In this document: positions 27,574-36,116 of the stretch, piece by piece
Numbering within the stretch: position 1 is the stretch's first letter
Layout of the letters: each line of letters begins with the position of its first letter
From: Actinoallomurus bryophytorum
Lineage (GTDB): Bacteria; Actinomycetota; Actinomycetes; Streptosporangiales; Streptosporangiaceae
Length of the DNA: 64,000 nt
Direction of reading: 5' to 3'
Assembly (NCBI RefSeq): GCF_006716425.1
Contig: NZ_VFOZ01000001.1
Location: forward strand, 186,001 to 250,000
Notes under the pieces: model-generated
Seen by the model: only the letters and a program-made list of their open reading frames with translations
Database searches by the model: none
Told to the model about the DNA's origin: nothing
Translations under genes and position numbers: made by a program

Positions 27574-27870
27574 ATGGCCCTGAAGCGCCGCCGCGCCGTC
27601 CGGGAGGCCCCCCCGGAGGCGCCTCCGGTGAGCACCGGGCCCGCGGCACTGGTCACGATCGACGCTCTGGGCCGTAAGTGCCCGATCCCGATCATCATGC
27701 TCGCCGAGCGGATCGGCGAGGTCCCGGTCGGCGGGATCATCGCGGTGAAGGCCGACGATGTCGCGGCGCGCACGGACGTGCCGGCCTGGTGCCGGATGAA
27801 GTCCCAGGACTTCGTCTGGGAGGAGACCCTGCCGCGCGGCTGGGCCTTCCACGTACGCCGCACGTACTGA
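27574..27870 (+). CDS. TusA/SirA-family sulfur carrier protein
   Basis: 98 residues: a disordered N-terminal 22 residues, then the TusA fold LVTIDALGRKCPIPIIMLAERIG, whose CPIP motif holds the persulfide-carrying cysteine (residue 36). TusA proteins relay sulfur from a desulfurase to tRNA thiolation, molybdopterin or other pathways. The desulfurase directly upstream is the probable donor. ATG 27574 is preceded by a GAGGAGACCGGCAT ribosome site. Confidence 0.9.
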   Translation: MALKRRRAVREAPPEAPPVSTGPAALVTIDALGRKCPIPIIMLAERIGEVPVGGIIAVKADDVAARTDVPAWCRMKSQDFVWEETLPRGWAFHVRRTY

Positions 27871-28046
27871 GACGGCTCGGCTGAGGGCCTCCCTGCGGGC
27901 GGCCGTCATGCGGTCCTGTCTCAAAGTCATGCTGGTGCCGTGTGGCGCCGCCCAGGCGGCGCCTGGGCGGCGGTTATCCACAGAACCCCGCTCTACTTCC
28001 ACCCGCCACTGTTCCCGCTGGACAATAAGAGTGGGATGGCACCCCC

Positions 28047-28318
28047 GGGCGGGTGGGCTCCAGGTGGGTGGGCTCCAGGTGGGTGGGCTCCAGGTGGGTG
28101 GACTCCAGGTGGGTGGACTCCAGGTGGGTGGGCCCCAGACCGGGTGAGACCCAGACCAGGCGGGCTCCAGACCGGGCGGGGCCCAGACCGGGCGGGGCCC
28201 AGACCGGGCGGGGCCCAGACCAGGCCGGGCCCAGACCAGGCCGGGCCCAGACCAGGCCGGGCCCAGACCAGGCCGGGCCCAGACCAGGCCGGGCCCAGAC
28301 CAGGCGGGCCTCAGACCG
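28047..28318. repeat. Minisatellite: 15-bp units then 16-bp units
   Basis: The first part has about six copies of GGTGGGTGG(G/A)CTCCA with exact 15-bp spacing (CTCC at 28058, 28073, 28088, 28103, 28118). The second part, from 28133, has about twelve related units of 16 bp (GACC-x-GGC-x-GGGCCCA type). Because 16 is not a multiple of three, repeats rotate through all frames, so open frames across it are not evidence of coding. It lies between the convergent tusA-like and adoK genes. Confidence 0.9.
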
Positions 28319-28451
28319 AGGACCCCGACGCCCGCCAGGACCTGGTCACCGTCCGCCGCTGCGGCGCGGGCACCGACCTGGGGACTGCGGGGGCCCGTAC
28401 GGGGTCTGGGCCTGCGGCCGTCAGGTGTTGGCCGGGTTCGAGACGCGGGCC

Positions 28452-29423
28452 CTAGCTCAGGACGTGCTGGGCGACCTCGTCGGCGGCCTCACGGCCGTAC
28501 GCGTCGGCGAAGCGGTCCACGAACTGCTGCCGGTGCAGGGTGTACTCCTGCGGCCCGGCCACCTCCAGCGCGTGCGCGGCCAGGAGGTTGCCCGTCTGCG
28601 CGGCGCGCTCCAAAGGCAGCTCCCACGCGATCGCGGACAGGAAGCCGGCGCGGAACGCGTCGCCCACCCCGGTCGGCTCGACCTTGCGGACCTCGGGGGC
28701 GGCGTCGACGTGCAGGCTGGGCTCGCCCTTGCGGTCGATGCGCACGCCCTTGGGGCCCAGCGTGGTCACGCGCACGCCGACGCGGTCGAGGATCTCCTCG
28801 TCCGACCAGCCGGTCTTCTGCTCGCACAGCGACTTTTCGTACTCGTTGGTGAACAGGTACGCGGCGCCGTCGACCAGCTCTCGTACGTCGTTCATGCGCG
28901 CGAGCTGCTGGGAGGGGTCGGCGGCGAACGGGATGCCGCGCGTACGGCACTCCTCGGTGTGCCGGAGCATCCCCTCGGGGTCATCGGCGCCGATCAGCAC
29001 CAGGTCGAGGCCGCCGACGCGCTCCACGATGGGCTGCAGCTCGATCTCGCGCGCCTCGCTCATCGCTCCCGTGTAGAACGACGCGATCTGGTTGTGGTCC
29101 TCGTCGGTGGTGCACAGGAAGCGCGCCGTGTGATGGAGCTGGGAGACGTACACCGAGGCGGTGTCGACGCCGTGCCGGTCGAGCCAGGATCGGTAGTCGG
29201 CGAAGTCGTCGCCGACGGCGCCGACGAGGATCGGGCTGCGGCCGAGTACGCCCATTCCGTAGCAGATGTTGGCGGCGACGCCTCCGCGCCGGATGTCCAG
29301 GGCGTCCACGAGGAACGACAGGGACACGGTGTGCAGCTGGTCGGGGATGAGCTGGTCGGCGAACCGTCCTGGAAACGTCATCAGGTGGTCGGTGGCGATG
29401 GAGCCGGCAACAGCGATGCGCAC
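28452..29423 (-). CDS. adoK: PfkB-family carbohydrate/adenosine kinase
   Basis: 323 residues of the ribokinase fold: the glycine pair in RRGGVAANICYGMGVLG, the PfkB-2 signature VEPTGVGDAFRAGFLSA with the catalytic Asp, and a nucleotide-binding strand in GVRVTTLGPKG. From memory it matches the mycobacterial Rv2202c adenosine kinase in sequence and in position between ctaC and erpA, hence the symbol; substrate is by analogy. GTG start has GAGGAG upstream. Confidence 0.85.
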   Translation of the reverse strand: MRIAVAGSIATDHLMTFPGRFADQLIPDQLHTVSLSFLVDALDIRRGGVAANICYGMGVLGRSPILVGAVGDDFADYRSWLDRHGVDTASVYVSQLHHTARFLCTTDEDHNQIASFYTGAMSEAREIELQPIVERVGGLDLVLIGADDPEGMLRHTEECRTRGIPFAADPSQQLARMNDVRELVDGAAYLFTNEYEKSLCEQKTGWSDEEILDRVGVRVTTLGPKGVRIDRKGEPSLHVDAAPEVRKVEPTGVGDAFRAGFLSAIAWELPLERAAQTGNLLAAHALEVAGPQEYTLHRQQFVDRFADAYGREAADEVAQHVLS

Positions 29424-29530
29424 GACGTCGATCTCCTCAGTCGTTTCGGCGACCCCGTCATTGCCGCGGGGCCGTCTCGAACCTGTGGTGCAAAACCCGG
29501 CAAGAGTACTGCCTCATCAGGGGCCGAACA

Positions 29531-29583
29531 CGCCAGATGCCCGCGCCCGGATAATCCCGGAACGCGGGCACCGACATCTGGCG
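29531..29583 (-). terminator. Hairpin after erpA
   Basis: Outer arms CGCCAGATG (29531-29539) and CATCTGGCG (29575-29583) with an inner CCCGCG/CGCGGG stem, 8 nt after the erpA stop. It separates erpA from the adoK promoter. Confidence 0.65.
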
Positions 29584-29590
29584 CGGGCTC

Positions 29591-29956
29591 TTAGTGGAAC
29601 GAGTCGCCGCAGGCGCAGGAGCCGCCGGCATTCGGGTTGTCGATCGTGAAGCCCTGCTTCTCGATGGTGTCGACGAAGTCGATCGTCGCGCCGGCGAGGT
29701 AGGGCACGCTCATCCGGTCGATACGGACATTGAGCCCGTTGAAGTCCTGGACAGCGTCGCCGTCGACCTCACGGTCGTCGAAGTAGAGCTGGTAGACCAG
29801 GCCCGAGCAGCCTCCCGGCTGGACCTGCACACGCAGCGCAAGGCCTTCCTCGCCCTGCTGTTCGAGCAGGCTCTTAGCCTTCTCCGCCGCGACGTCGGTG
29901 AGGATGACGCCCTTGGTGGAGGTGTCGGCTGAAGAGGTGTCGGCTGAAACCGTCAT
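29591..29956 (-). CDS. erpA: Iron-sulfur cluster carrier/insertion protein, A-type
   Basis: 121 residues of the HesB/IscA family. The three cluster-binding cysteines are Cys50 (PGGCSGL) and Cys114/Cys116 in GSCACGDSFH. A-type carriers receive clusters from the SUF scaffold and deliver them to client enzymes. The neighbouring, divergent nadA encodes a 4Fe-4S enzyme and is a plausible client. ATG 29956 has GGGAG upstream; the open frame reaches 30136 but the extra part looks non-coding. Confidence 0.94.
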   Translation of the reverse strand: MTVSADTSSADTSTKGVILTDVAAEKAKSLLEQQGEEGLALRVQVQPGGCSGLVYQLYFDDREVDGDAVQDFNGLNVRIDRMSVPYLAGATIDFVDTIEKQGFTIDNPNAGGSCACGDSFH

Positions 29957-30171
29957 GTGCTGACTCCCGGTTGGCTCGGCCGTCCCATGACGGCCGTCGC
30001 TGTTGGCATTTCCCTCCTGCACAACGTACCCGCTGCCCTCGGCCATTCCCCACTCCACGTGTGTGTTCCTGACCCCACATCGCCACATCCCGGGCCCCCT
30101 CCCCCGCAACACGGCCTCGCGGTGCAGTATCGTCAAAGCGACGATAAGCCTCGTTGGAGGGGGTACCCCTA

Positions 30172-31314
30172 GTGACCACCAGCAGCCTGCTGATTCTCGG
30201 ACGTGGATCGGACCCGGCCAGCGAACGCGGGGTCTCCTGTCCCGGCGAGCTCCCGGCCGCCTCTGACCCCGACCTGGTGGACCGCGCCCGCGCCGCCAAG
30301 GCGGCTCTCGGAGACCGGCTCTTCGTGCTCGGCCACCACTACCAGCGCGATGAGGTCATCCAGTTCGCCGATGTGACCGGCGACTCGTTCAAGCTCGCCC
30401 AGGAGGCCGCGGCGCGGCCGCAGGCCCCCTATATCGTGTTCTGCGGCGTGCACTTCATGGCCGAGTCCGCCGACATCCTCACCACGCCCGAACAGCGGGT
30501 CGTACTCCCGGACCTGGCCGCCGGCTGCTCGATGGCCGACATGGCCACGTACGACCAGGTCGAGGAGTGCTGGGAGGTCCTGGAGGAGGCCGGCATCGCC
30601 GACGACGTGGTGCCCGTCACGTACATGAACTCCTCGGCCGACATCAAGGCGTTCGTGGGCCGGCACGGCGGGATCGTCTGCACGTCCTCCAACGCCAAGC
30701 GCGCGCTCGAATGGGCCTACGCGCGGGGCTCGAAGGTCCTGTTCCTGCCCGACCAGCATCTCGGCCGCAACACCGCCGTCCTGGAGATGGGCCTGTCACT
30801 GGACGACTGCGTCATCTACAGCCCCAACCGCCGCGACGGCGGCCTGACGACGGACGAACTGCGCGACGCGACGATGATCCTGTGGCGCGGGCACTGCTCG
30901 GTGCACGGCCGGTTCAGCCTGGACTCGGTCGATGACGTACGTGCCCGGATCCCGGGCGTGAACGTGCTGGTGCACCCCGAATGCCGCCACGAGGTCGTAC
31001 GCGCCGCCGACCAGGTCGGGTCGACGGAGTACATCATCCGCATGATCGACCAGGCCCCCGCCGGGTCGGCGTGGGCGGTCGGCACGGAGCTGAACCTCGT
31101 GAAGCGCCTGGCCGATCGGCACCCCGACAAGACCATCGTCTACCTCGACAAGACCGTCTGCTTCTGCTCCACCATGAACCGCATCGACCTGCCGCACCTG
31201 GTCTGGTCACTGGAGTCACTGGCCGCGGGCGAGGTCGTGAACCAGATCACCGTGGACGAGGAGACGGCCCACTACGCCCGCGCCGCCCTCGACCGGATGC
31301 TCGCACTGCCGTAG
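30172..31314 (+). CDS. nadA: Quinolinate synthase A, 4Fe-4S
   Basis: 380 residues. Substrate-binding HHYQRDEV and SNA motifs (TSSNAKRALEWA) are present. The three Fe-S cysteines lie in IVFCGVHF, HPECRHEV and TVCFCSTMNR. The enzyme condenses iminoaspartate with dihydroxyacetone phosphate to give quinolinate for NAD. GTG 30172 is preceded by GGAGGGGG; an in-frame TTG at 30154 is part of that ribosome site region. nadB and nadC do not follow here. Confidence 0.96.
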   Translation: MTTSSLLILGRGSDPASERGVSCPGELPAASDPDLVDRARAAKAALGDRLFVLGHHYQRDEVIQFADVTGDSFKLAQEAAARPQAPYIVFCGVHFMAESADILTTPEQRVVLPDLAAGCSMADMATYDQVEECWEVLEEAGIADDVVPVTYMNSSADIKAFVGRHGGIVCTSSNAKRALEWAYARGSKVLFLPDQHLGRNTAVLEMGLSLDDCVIYSPNRRDGGLTTDELRDATMILWRGHCSVHGRFSLDSVDDVRARIPGVNVLVHPECRHEVVRAADQVGSTEYIIRMIDQAPAGSAWAVGTELNLVKRLADRHPDKTIVYLDKTVCFCSTMNRIDLPHLVWSLESLAAGEVVNQITVDEETAHYARAALDRMLALP

Positions 31315-31539
31315 CCCGTTCGCCGACGATCCCGATCCCGGGGTGACCGGCCTCGCCCGCCCCGCCCCGCCTCCACACCACAGACGCGGAGGCGGCGGGT
31401 GGGGTCTGATGGCCGGATATGGCCGGATGGCAGATCAGCAGCGGCCGGGCTCTCCGGGACCGGACCGGACCGGACCGGGGCGTTGCCGCGTCGGGGCATC
31501 GTCCCCCGGCTCGTTCGCTCAGACCTCCCCGGGTCGCGC

Positions 31540-32265
31540 TCAGACGAGGACCGCGCCGCCGTCGACGAGAATCGAGGTGCCGGTCGCCATCGGCTGCTCC
31601 ATCGCGTACAGGTACGCGAGGGCGACGTCGGACGGGTTACCCACGCGGCCGACGGGCAGGGAGGCGGCGATGCCGTCGTACATCGCCTGCTGCTGCTCGG
31701 CGGGCATGCCGGCCCACAGCGGGCTCTGGGTGACGCCGGGTGCGACCAGGTTGACCCGGATAGGGGCGAGTTCGAGGGCGAGCTGCCGCGTCAGAGCGTC
31801 CAGGGCGCCGGTCATGCTCGCCCCGAGCGACCAGCCCGGCGCGGGGCGCTGGGCGGCGTTGCCGCCGGTGAGGACGATGGAGCCGCCCTCGCGTACCGAG
31901 CCGGCGCCGGTGATCGCTCGGATCACGGCCAGCGCGCCGAAGTAACGGGTCTCCCAGAAGGCGCGGGCGATCTCCGAGGTGAGGTCGGGCAGCAGGGTGA
32001 GCCGCAGGGGTTCGCCGGCGCTGTAGACCAGGTGGTCGATGGGTCCGGCGAACTCCACGAGCCGTTCGATGGACGCGGTGTCGGCGAGGTCGACCGTGGT
32101 GCCCGTCGCGCGCCCGGGCAGGGCGCCGAGCGCGCGGTCGACGCTCGCGGGGTTGCGGGAGGCGACGATCGGGGTCGCCCCACGCTCGGCGGCGGCCCGG
32201 GCGACCGCGAGGCCGAGCCCCGAGGTGCCGCCGACGAGGAGGACGCGGGTTCCGTCGAGAGTCAT
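31540..32265 (-). CDS. SDR-fold oxidoreductase lacking the YxxxK catalytic pair
   Basis: 241 residues with a Rossmann fold. VLLVGGTSGLGLAVARAA is the cofactor-binding TGxxxGxG equivalent, HLVYSAG takes the place of NNAG, and GNPSDVALAYLYAMEQ with GTSILVDGG closes the fold. Where classical SDRs have Tyr-x-x-x-Lys, this one reads GWSLGASMTGAL, so both catalytic residues are absent. It may use another mechanism, bind ligand without catalysis, or be an atypical subclass. It diverges from a LysR gene with a palindrome between them and is likely its target. Confidence 0.85.
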   Translation of the reverse strand: MTLDGTRVLLVGGTSGLGLAVARAAAERGATPIVASRNPASVDRALGALPGRATGTTVDLADTASIERLVEFAGPIDHLVYSAGEPLRLTLLPDLTSEIARAFWETRYFGALAVIRAITGAGSVREGGSIVLTGGNAAQRPAPGWSLGASMTGALDALTRQLALELAPIRVNLVAPGVTQSPLWAGMPAEQQQAMYDGIAASLPVGRVGNPSDVALAYLYAMEQPMATGTSILVDGGAVLV

Positions 32266-32347
32266 CAGGTGAGCCTTTCGTGGTCGACGCGGTTCAACCC
32301 TGGCTCGCGGGCGGCGCCCTGTCCAAGACCTCCGTGTGGCAGAATTG

Positions 32348-32362
32348 ATACCTCGAAGGTAT
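32348..32362. promoter_or_regulatory. LysR-type operator palindrome
   Basis: ATACCTCGAAGGTAT is a perfect 6-bp inverted repeat with a CGA centre and fits the T-N11-A LysR box. It lies in the 119-bp gap between the divergent SDR and LysR genes, 22 bp before the LysR start. Confidence 0.7.
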
Positions 32363-32384
32363 TACCGGGGACTGGTGAGATGAG

Positions 32385-33389
32385 ATGCCGGACGACCTCG
32401 ACCTGCGTAAACTACGCTATTTTGTCGCCGTGGCGGAGGAGCTGAGCTTCATCCGCGCGGCCGAGAGGCTGTACATCGCGCAGCCGGTGCTCACCCGTCA
32501 GATCAAGGCGCTCGAAAAGGAGCTCGGGGTCGAGCTCTTCGTCCGCTCCACGCGGGGGACCGCGCTGACGCCCGCCGGGGCCGAGCTCGTCGACGACGCC
32601 CGCGCGATCCTCCGGTCGGCGATGGCCGTGCAGCGCCGGGTACGGCATGCCGCGCGCGGTGGGTCGCGGCTGACCGTCGGGTTCATGCCGGGCATCCTGC
32701 CGACCGAGACGGTACGTGCGCTTCGCGAGCGCTTCCCGGACCTACACGTCGATGTCGTCCGTACCTCCTGGGACGACCAGGTCGAGATGGTCCTGGACGG
32801 GCGGATCGACGCGAGCTTCGTGCGCTTCCCCATCAGGCGCCGCGGCCTCACGGTGATCCCGCTCTACACCGAGCCGCGCGTCGTGGTCCTGCCCTCCTCG
32901 CATCCGCTCGCCGCGCGCGAGTCCGTGAGCATCGCCGAGCTGGCCGGGCTCGACCTTCTCCAGGACCCCCAGGCGGTACCCGAGTGGCGCGACGCGTCGG
33001 CCGCGCTCCGCGGCACCGCACAGACCCAGCCGCCACGCGCGCGCACCGTCGAGGAGAAGCTGGAGATGGTCGCCGGTGAGCTCGGTGTCGTGGTCCTTCC
33101 CGCGTCGACGGCGCGGTTCTACACGCGCCCGGACGTGACCTATCGGCCCGTCGAGGATCTGGCGCCCAACCAGGTCGCCCTCGCCTACCAGGCCGGCCGC
33201 GACTCCGCGGAGCTGCGCGCGATCGAGGAAATCGTCCGCGAACGCTGCCTGGACCCGGCTCGTGCGGCCCGGCCGTCAGGACCGGACGTCAGCGAACGGC
33301 CGGCACGCGAGGAAGGCCGAACCGGACCCACCCAGGGTCCTGACAGCGCTAGAGGCCGGGGGCGCCCCAGACGGGGAACCAGCGGCTGA
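32385..33389 (+). CDS. LysR-family transcriptional regulator
   Basis: 334 residues. The winged helix-turn-helix spans residues 1-60 (LRKLRYFVAVAEELSFIRAAERLYIAQPVLTRQIKALEKELG), followed by a two-lobe inducer-binding domain. The protein runs about 30 residues past the family's usual end, with a charged tail that overlaps the convergent pspAB gene by 41 bp. It probably senses a small molecule and regulates the divergent SDR gene through the palindrome at 32348. Start is ATG with GGTGAG upstream. Confidence 0.93.
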   Translation: MPDDLDLRKLRYFVAVAEELSFIRAAERLYIAQPVLTRQIKALEKELGVELFVRSTRGTALTPAGAELVDDARAILRSAMAVQRRVRHAARGGSRLTVGFMPGILPTETVRALRERFPDLHVDVVRTSWDDQVEMVLDGRIDASFVRFPIRRRGLTVIPLYTEPRVVVLPSSHPLAARESVSIAELAGLDLLQDPQAVPEWRDASAALRGTAQTQPPRARTVEEKLEMVAGELGVVVLPASTARFYTRPDVTYRPVEDLAPNQVALAYQAGRDSAELRAIEEIVRERCLDPARAARPSGPDVSERPAREEGRTGPTQGPDSARGRGRPRRGTSG

Positions 33390-33921
33390 GGTCGTTCTCC
33401 ACCGGCAGGTCGGCGCCGACCGCGGCGCGGACCTGGAGTTCGAGCGCGTTGTCGCGGCGCTCCCCCGAGGTCGGCGCGAACGGGTAGAACGTGCCCCTCT
33501 TGTAGAGGTAGACCAGGCCGGTCTTGCGGCTGTCCGGTCCGGCGAAGACGACGACCGAGCACAGCAGCTGCGGTCCGAATCCGCCGGCCTCCAAGGAGGA
33601 GTTGACCGCGTGGATGTCGGTGACGAGCCCTTCGAGGTCGGTCGGCTCGTGCCGCGTCACCAGCCACGAATAGCCGTAGGAGTCCTTGGTCAGCTCGACC
33701 TTGGGGCCGTCCTCACGCGCGTCGAGCAGCTCGCGTACGTCGCTCTCGATCTGGGCGAAGGCGGCGCCCTCGGCGGCGCGGAAGCAGACCGCGCCCACCC
33801 CGGTGGGCTTGAGCGCCGAGGCGGCCTCCAGCGTCAAGGCGGCCGTGGGCAGGGCGAACAGCCGGTCCAGGTCGGGCTTTTTCGGCTTGGACCGGCCGAG
33901 CAGCACGTCGAGGAATCCCAC
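33349..33921 (-). CDS. pspAB: PspA-associated protein PspAB
   Basis: 190 residues matching the actinobacterial PspAB family by its N-terminus (MGFLDVLLGRSKPKKPDLDRLFAL) and by context. It has no membrane segment. It is the last gene of the pspA-pspAA-htpX-pspAB operon and starts 1 nt after htpX ends. Biochemical role is unknown; genetic linkage points to the membrane-stress response. Its 3' end overlaps the LysR tail. Confidence 0.87.
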   Translation of the reverse strand: MGFLDVLLGRSKPKKPDLDRLFALPTAALTLEAASALKPTGVGAVCFRAAEGAAFAQIESDVRELLDAREDGPKVELTKDSYGYSWLVTRHEPTDLEGLVTDIHAVNSSLEAGGFGPQLLCSVVVFAGPDSRKTGLVYLYKRGTFYPFAPTSGERRDNALELQVRAAVGADLPVENDLSRWFPVWGAPGL

Positions 33922-33922
33922 G

Positions 33923-34852
33923 TCACACGCCCCGGCCGAGCTGGGCCGAGATCGACGCGAGCTGCTCGAGGCGCTTGTCCAGCGACGGGTGGGTGGAGAA
34001 CAGCGAGGAGATGCTGAACCCCTTCGAGAACGCGGGCGCGAAGTAGAACGCGTTGAACGGCTCGGCCGCCCGCAGGTCCTTCGTCGGGATACGTGCCATC
34101 TCGCCGGTCACCTTGGTCAGCGCGCTGGCCAGCGCCGACGGCCGGCCCGTCAGGACCGCCGCCGACCGGTCGGCGGACAGCTCGCGGTAGCGGGACAGCG
34201 CTCGCGTGAGCAGGAAGCTGACCGCGTACACCGCGGCGCTGACGCCGATGACGATCAGCAGGACCATCGCGCCACTTTGGTCGTTGTTGTTGCGGTTGCG
34301 GTCGCTGAAGCCGCCCCACAGGCCCCATTCGAGGCCGAACCGCGTCAGCAGGCCGGCCAGAATGCCCAGGAACGACGCGATCGTCATCACGGCGACGTCG
34401 CGGTGGGCGACGTGCGCGAGTTCGTGCGCGAGCACGCCCTCCAGCTCGGTGGTGTCGAGCCGGCGGAGCAGCCCCGTCGTGACGCAGACGACCGCGTTGT
34501 CCTGGTTTCGTCCGGTGGCGAAGGCGTTCGGCACGTCCGTGTCGGCCACCGCGACCCGCGGCTTCTTCATGTCGCTCATCGCGCAGATGCGGTCGATGAC
34601 CCCGTGCAGCTCCGGCGCCTCCTCCGGGGAGACCACCCTCCCGTGCATCGCGAACAGCGCGAGCTTGTCGGAGAAGAAGTACTGCACCAGCAGGAAGCCC
34701 ACGGCGATGATGAGGACCACCACCCACAGGCGGGGTACGTACACGACGAAGAAACCGACGAAGGCGACGTACAGCAGCCCCAGCAGGAACATCGTCACCA
34801 GCATGCGCGCCGTGAGCCCTCGATCTGGTGCGAAACGAGAACGCGCCATCAT
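33923..34852 (-). CDS. htpX: HtpX-like membrane zinc metalloprotease (M48B)
   Basis: 309 residues with two N-terminal transmembrane helices (ARMLVTMFLLGLLYVAFVGF and the next), the zinc motif HELAH in EGVLAHELAHVAHRDV, a second membrane pair, and the third ligand Glu in ELSADRSA. HtpX degrades misfolded membrane proteins. Here it sits between pspAA and pspAB, so membrane quality control is coupled to the PspA system. Confidence 0.94.
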   Translation of the reverse strand: MMARSRFAPDRGLTARMLVTMFLLGLLYVAFVGFFVVYVPRLWVVVLIIAVGFLLVQYFFSDKLALFAMHGRVVSPEEAPELHGVIDRICAMSDMKKPRVAVADTDVPNAFATGRNQDNAVVCVTTGLLRRLDTTELEGVLAHELAHVAHRDVAVMTIASFLGILAGLLTRFGLEWGLWGGFSDRNRNNNDQSGAMVLLIVIGVSAAVYAVSFLLTRALSRYRELSADRSAAVLTGRPSALASALTKVTGEMARIPTKDLRAAEPFNAFYFAPAFSKGFSISSLFSTHPSLDKRLEQLASISAQLGRGV

Positions 34853-34915
34853 GCCCCTTCCTACCCCGTCTGCACTTACCCGTTAGAACGCCGGACGACC
34901 GCGCAAGGTGCCAGG

Positions 34916-35194
34916 TCAGTCGGGAATGAGTCCCGCGTCACCCAGCATCGCGCGTACTTCGTCCATCGTGGCGTCCGCGGGCGGCAGGATCAGCCCGGAC
35001 GGCGCAAGGTCCTCGGCGGGCAGCGTCTTGCCGACCGCACGTACCTGCTCCAGCAGGGCGTGCAGCGCGGTACGGAACTTTTCCTCGTCACCGGATTCGA
35101 TCGCGGCTTCGAGCTCACCGTCGAGCTTGTTGAGAGCCGCCAGGTCACCCTCGGCGACCTCCAGCTGCCCCTCGCCCATGAGCCGGACGATCAC
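34916..35194 (-). CDS. pspAA: PspA-associated protein PspAA
   Basis: 92 residues matching the PspAA family (MIVRLMGEGQLEVAEGDLAALNKLDGEL pattern, acidic and soluble). It overlaps the pspA stop by 4 nt, indicating translational coupling, and probably modulates PspA. No enzymatic motif is visible. Confidence 0.88.
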   Translation of the reverse strand: MIVRLMGEGQLEVAEGDLAALNKLDGELEAAIESGDEEKFRTALHALLEQVRAVGKTLPAEDLAPSGLILPPADATMDEVRAMLGDAGLIPD

Positions 35195-35994
35195 TGGCCC
35201 TCCCCAGGCTGCTGGGGACGGGGCGCCTGCTGTGCCTGCTGCGCCTGGCTCTGCTGCTGCCCGGGGGCGGCGTCAAGCTCCTTGGGCGCCGAGCCCATGC
35301 CCAGCTCCGCCTTCATCTGCTCCAGCTCGAGGTCGACGCCGGGACCGGTGGCACCGACGCGGTCGAGCTCGGCCTGGATGTCATCGCGCGGTCCGGAGTA
35401 GTCCTCGAGAGCGCCCGAGGCGAGCAGCTCGTCGATGGCGCCGGCGCGCGCCTTCATGTTCTCGGTCTTCTCCTCGGCGCGCTGGATCGCCAGGCCGACG
35501 TCGCCCATCTCCTCGGAGATGCCGGAGAACGCCTCGTTGATCTTGGTCTGCGCCTCGGCCGCGGTGTAGGTCGCCTTGATGGTCTCCTTGCGCGTACGGA
35601 AGGAGTCGACCTTGGCCTGCAGCCGCTGCGAGGCCAGCGTGAGCTTTTCCTCCTCGCCCTGCAGCTGCTGGTACTGCGCCCGCAGATCACCCAGCTGGCC
35701 GTCGAGGCCGCCTCGCCGGGTCAGAGCCTCGCGTGCGAGGTCCTCGCGGCCGACCTGCAGGGCCTTCTTGCCCTGGTCGGTGAGCTTGTTCTGCTGCTGT
35801 TCGAGCTGGTTGATCTGGAGCTCGAGCCGCTTGCGGGAGGTGGCCACGTCGGCCACACCGCGGCGAACCTTCTGGAGCATCTCAAGCTGGCGCTGATACG
35901 AATAGTCAAGGGTCTCGCGAGGATCTTCCATTTTGTCCAGGGCCTTGTTGGCCTTGGACTTGAAGATCATCGACATACGTTTCATCACGCTCAT
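35191..35994 (-). CDS. pspA: Phage-shock protein A (PspA/IM30/ESCRT-III-like)
   Basis: About 267 residues, almost entirely alpha-helical coiled coil: the amphipathic head MKRMSMIFKSKANKALDKMEDP, then YSYQRQLEMLQKVRRGVADV and long heptads, ending in a Gln/Pro-rich tail (AAPGQQQSQAQQAQQ). PspA binds stressed membranes and polymerises to maintain integrity and proton motive force. ATG 35994 is chosen by homology; ATG 35985 is possible, and neither has a strong ribosome site. It is first in the four-gene operon. Confidence 0.93.
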   Translation of the reverse strand: MSVMKRMSMIFKSKANKALDKMEDPRETLDYSYQRQLEMLQKVRRGVADVATSRKRLELQINQLEQQQNKLTDQGKKALQVGREDLAREALTRRGGLDGQLGDLRAQYQQLQGEEEKLTLASQRLQAKVDSFRTRKETIKATYTAAEAQTKINEAFSGISEEMGDVGLAIQRAEEKTENMKARAGAIDELLASGALEDYSGPRDDIQAELDRVGATGPGVDLELEQMKAELGMGSAPKELDAAPGQQQSQAQQAQQAPRPQQPGEGQ

Positions 35995-36116
35995 CGCGCG
36001 CGGCCGGTCCCTTCGTGCTGTTGCTGTGCAAACGCTGCTGGGGTTAGCCACCACCCTACGCGTTAACGCTCAAGACAGTCATTATGTTCGCGCCCTGGCG
36101 CCGGTAGGCTGATCTG

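Noticed and set aside
28047-28318. Possible CRISPR array
   Set aside because: Units are directly adjacent with no unique spacers; it is a minisatellite.
27940-28455. Repeat protein with GGWAP/GPRPG pentapeptides
   Set aside because: The second half has a 16-bp period that changes frame each unit, and no ribosome site precedes the frame.
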